DNA of 5,787 nt from an uncultured Erysipelotrichaceae bacterium (GTDB lineage Bacteria; Bacillota_I; Bacilli_A; Erysipelotrichales; Coprobacillaceae): positions 1 through 5,787 of the forward strand of contig UQVG01000140.1 in NCBI GenBank assembly GCA_900544435.1, written 5' to 3'. Of this stretch, positions 5,168 to 5,787 are shown piece after piece. The notes below the pieces were generated by a model. That model was not told where the DNA came from. It did no database searches and saw nothing but the letters and a program-made list of their open reading frames with translations. A program made the position numbers and the translations under genes. The first letter of the stretch is position 1. The number at the start of each line of letters is the position of its first letter.

Positions 5168-5787
5168 ATTGTTTGTATCTTGTAATAATTCTATTTTTTA
5201 ATACTTTGATTACATATGTTCCATTGTCATATGTATTTCCTTTTTTATTAAAAGATTGAATAGCTTTTTCATAATGAACATATTGTGTTTTATTACTGTC
5301 CCATGAGACATTAGATTTTGTATTTACTGCTTTTTCAAAATTTTGATTATCTCTTGTATCATGTTCTGTTTTGATAATGATGTATTTAAAGATTTCATCT
5401 TTATACTTATCTTTTTTAATCAAGACATCTAATTGTGGATAGGTACATGTTGTATCTTTTATATCTTTTTCATAATTTGTGATTTTTGTTTTAACAGTGC
5501 TACTTTCAAATAATGAATCATCCATTTGTACCTGAGGAAAAATAAGTCCACAAATAGCAATAGCAACAAAAGTAGCAATCATACTGTTATATTTATTATC
5601 TTTAATAATACGTGATAAAATCACACCAATAATACATGTAAGTAAAAGATAAACAATGACTTTTAAATCTAATGTTATAAATGATTTTAATAAGTAAAAA
5701 ACACCACTTATTAATAACAAAATATAAAATAGAATACTTAAATGATCTTTAATACTGTTTAACTTCTTTAAATTTTTTAAATCTTTA
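5166..5787 (-). CDS. C-terminal part of a second DUF2812-type membrane protein, truncated by the window edge
   Basis: The frame is open without a stop from 5166 to the window edge (last full codon 5786-5784), giving 206 residues with the N-terminus missing. A TTG at 5720 could be taken as a start, but the 22 codons upstream of it are clearly coding. They read KDLKNLKKLNSIKDH, matching KSLRILKKLNGIKDY (180-194) of the next gene. Three hydrophobic segments follow (about 15-36, 40-59 and 69-85 of the visible part), then a hydrophilic domain that aligns through ESSTVKTK, IKKDKYKDEIFKYI, TRDN and AIQSFNKKGNTY. These are the same landmarks, in the same order, as in its neighbour. The DUF2812 N-terminus is inferred to lie beyond the window and cannot be seen. 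The stop codon is embedded in the next gene's binding site. Function unknown. Confidence 0.88.
   Translation of the reverse strand, partial: KDLKNLKKLNSIKDHLSILFYILLLISGVFYLLKSFITLDLKVIVYLLLTCIIGVILSRIIKDNKYNSMIATFVAIAICGLIFPQVQMDDSLFESSTVKTKITNYEKDIKDTTCTYPQLDVLIKKDKYKDEIFKYIIIKTEHDTRDNQNFEKAVNTKSNVSWDSNKTQYVHYEKAIQSFNKKGNTYDNGTYVIKVLKNRIITRYKQ

Overview
This window looks like chromosomal DNA from an AT-rich, low-GC Gram-positive bacterium (Firmicutes). The order cannot be fixed from sequence alone; something near the Erysipelotrichia is a guess. The support is strong AGGAGG/GGTGA-type ribosome binding sites, sigma-A type promoter boxes, short hairpin-plus-T6 terminators and a Gram-positive-looking lipoprotein. 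The standard bacterial code is in use: every tryptophan codon I checked is TGG, and TGA serves as a stop. All six genes are on the minus strand and were read from high to low coordinate. I see no RNA gene, CRISPR array, insertion sequence or phage gene.

Region A (about 3442-5787) is the end of an operon that enters from outside the window. It holds a 5'-truncated membrane protein, a complete DUF2812 membrane protein that is its tandem paralogue, and a small lipoprotein. The genes are 14 and 6 bases apart. At both junctions the stop codon of one gene lies inside the Shine-Dalgarno sequence of the next. A clean terminator follows the lipoprotein. This is the least understood part of the window and the best candidate for an undescribed system: paired membrane proteins with a shared C-terminal domain plus a surface-anchored partner.

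Region B (about 2582-3427) is a single-gene unit encoding a DUF1275 (YoaK-like) membrane protein with an unusual acidic heptad-repeat N-terminus. It has its own near-consensus promoter with an operator-like inverted repeat, and a terminator whose loop contains the stop codon.

Region C (1-2580) is a housekeeping translation-termination operon: prfA (release factor RF1), prmC (the methyltransferase that modifies the GGQ glutamine of RF1) and a GNAT acetyltransferase. The genes are joined by a 1-base overlap and a 1-base gap, and a terminator sits at the window edge. prfA and prmC form a known enzyme-substrate pair; the acetyltransferase's target is unknown.

Three computed open frames begin too early or are incomplete. 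The RF1 start is best placed at 2510 and the DUF1275 start at 3382. The gene at the right edge has no start in the window, because its frame stays open to the edge.
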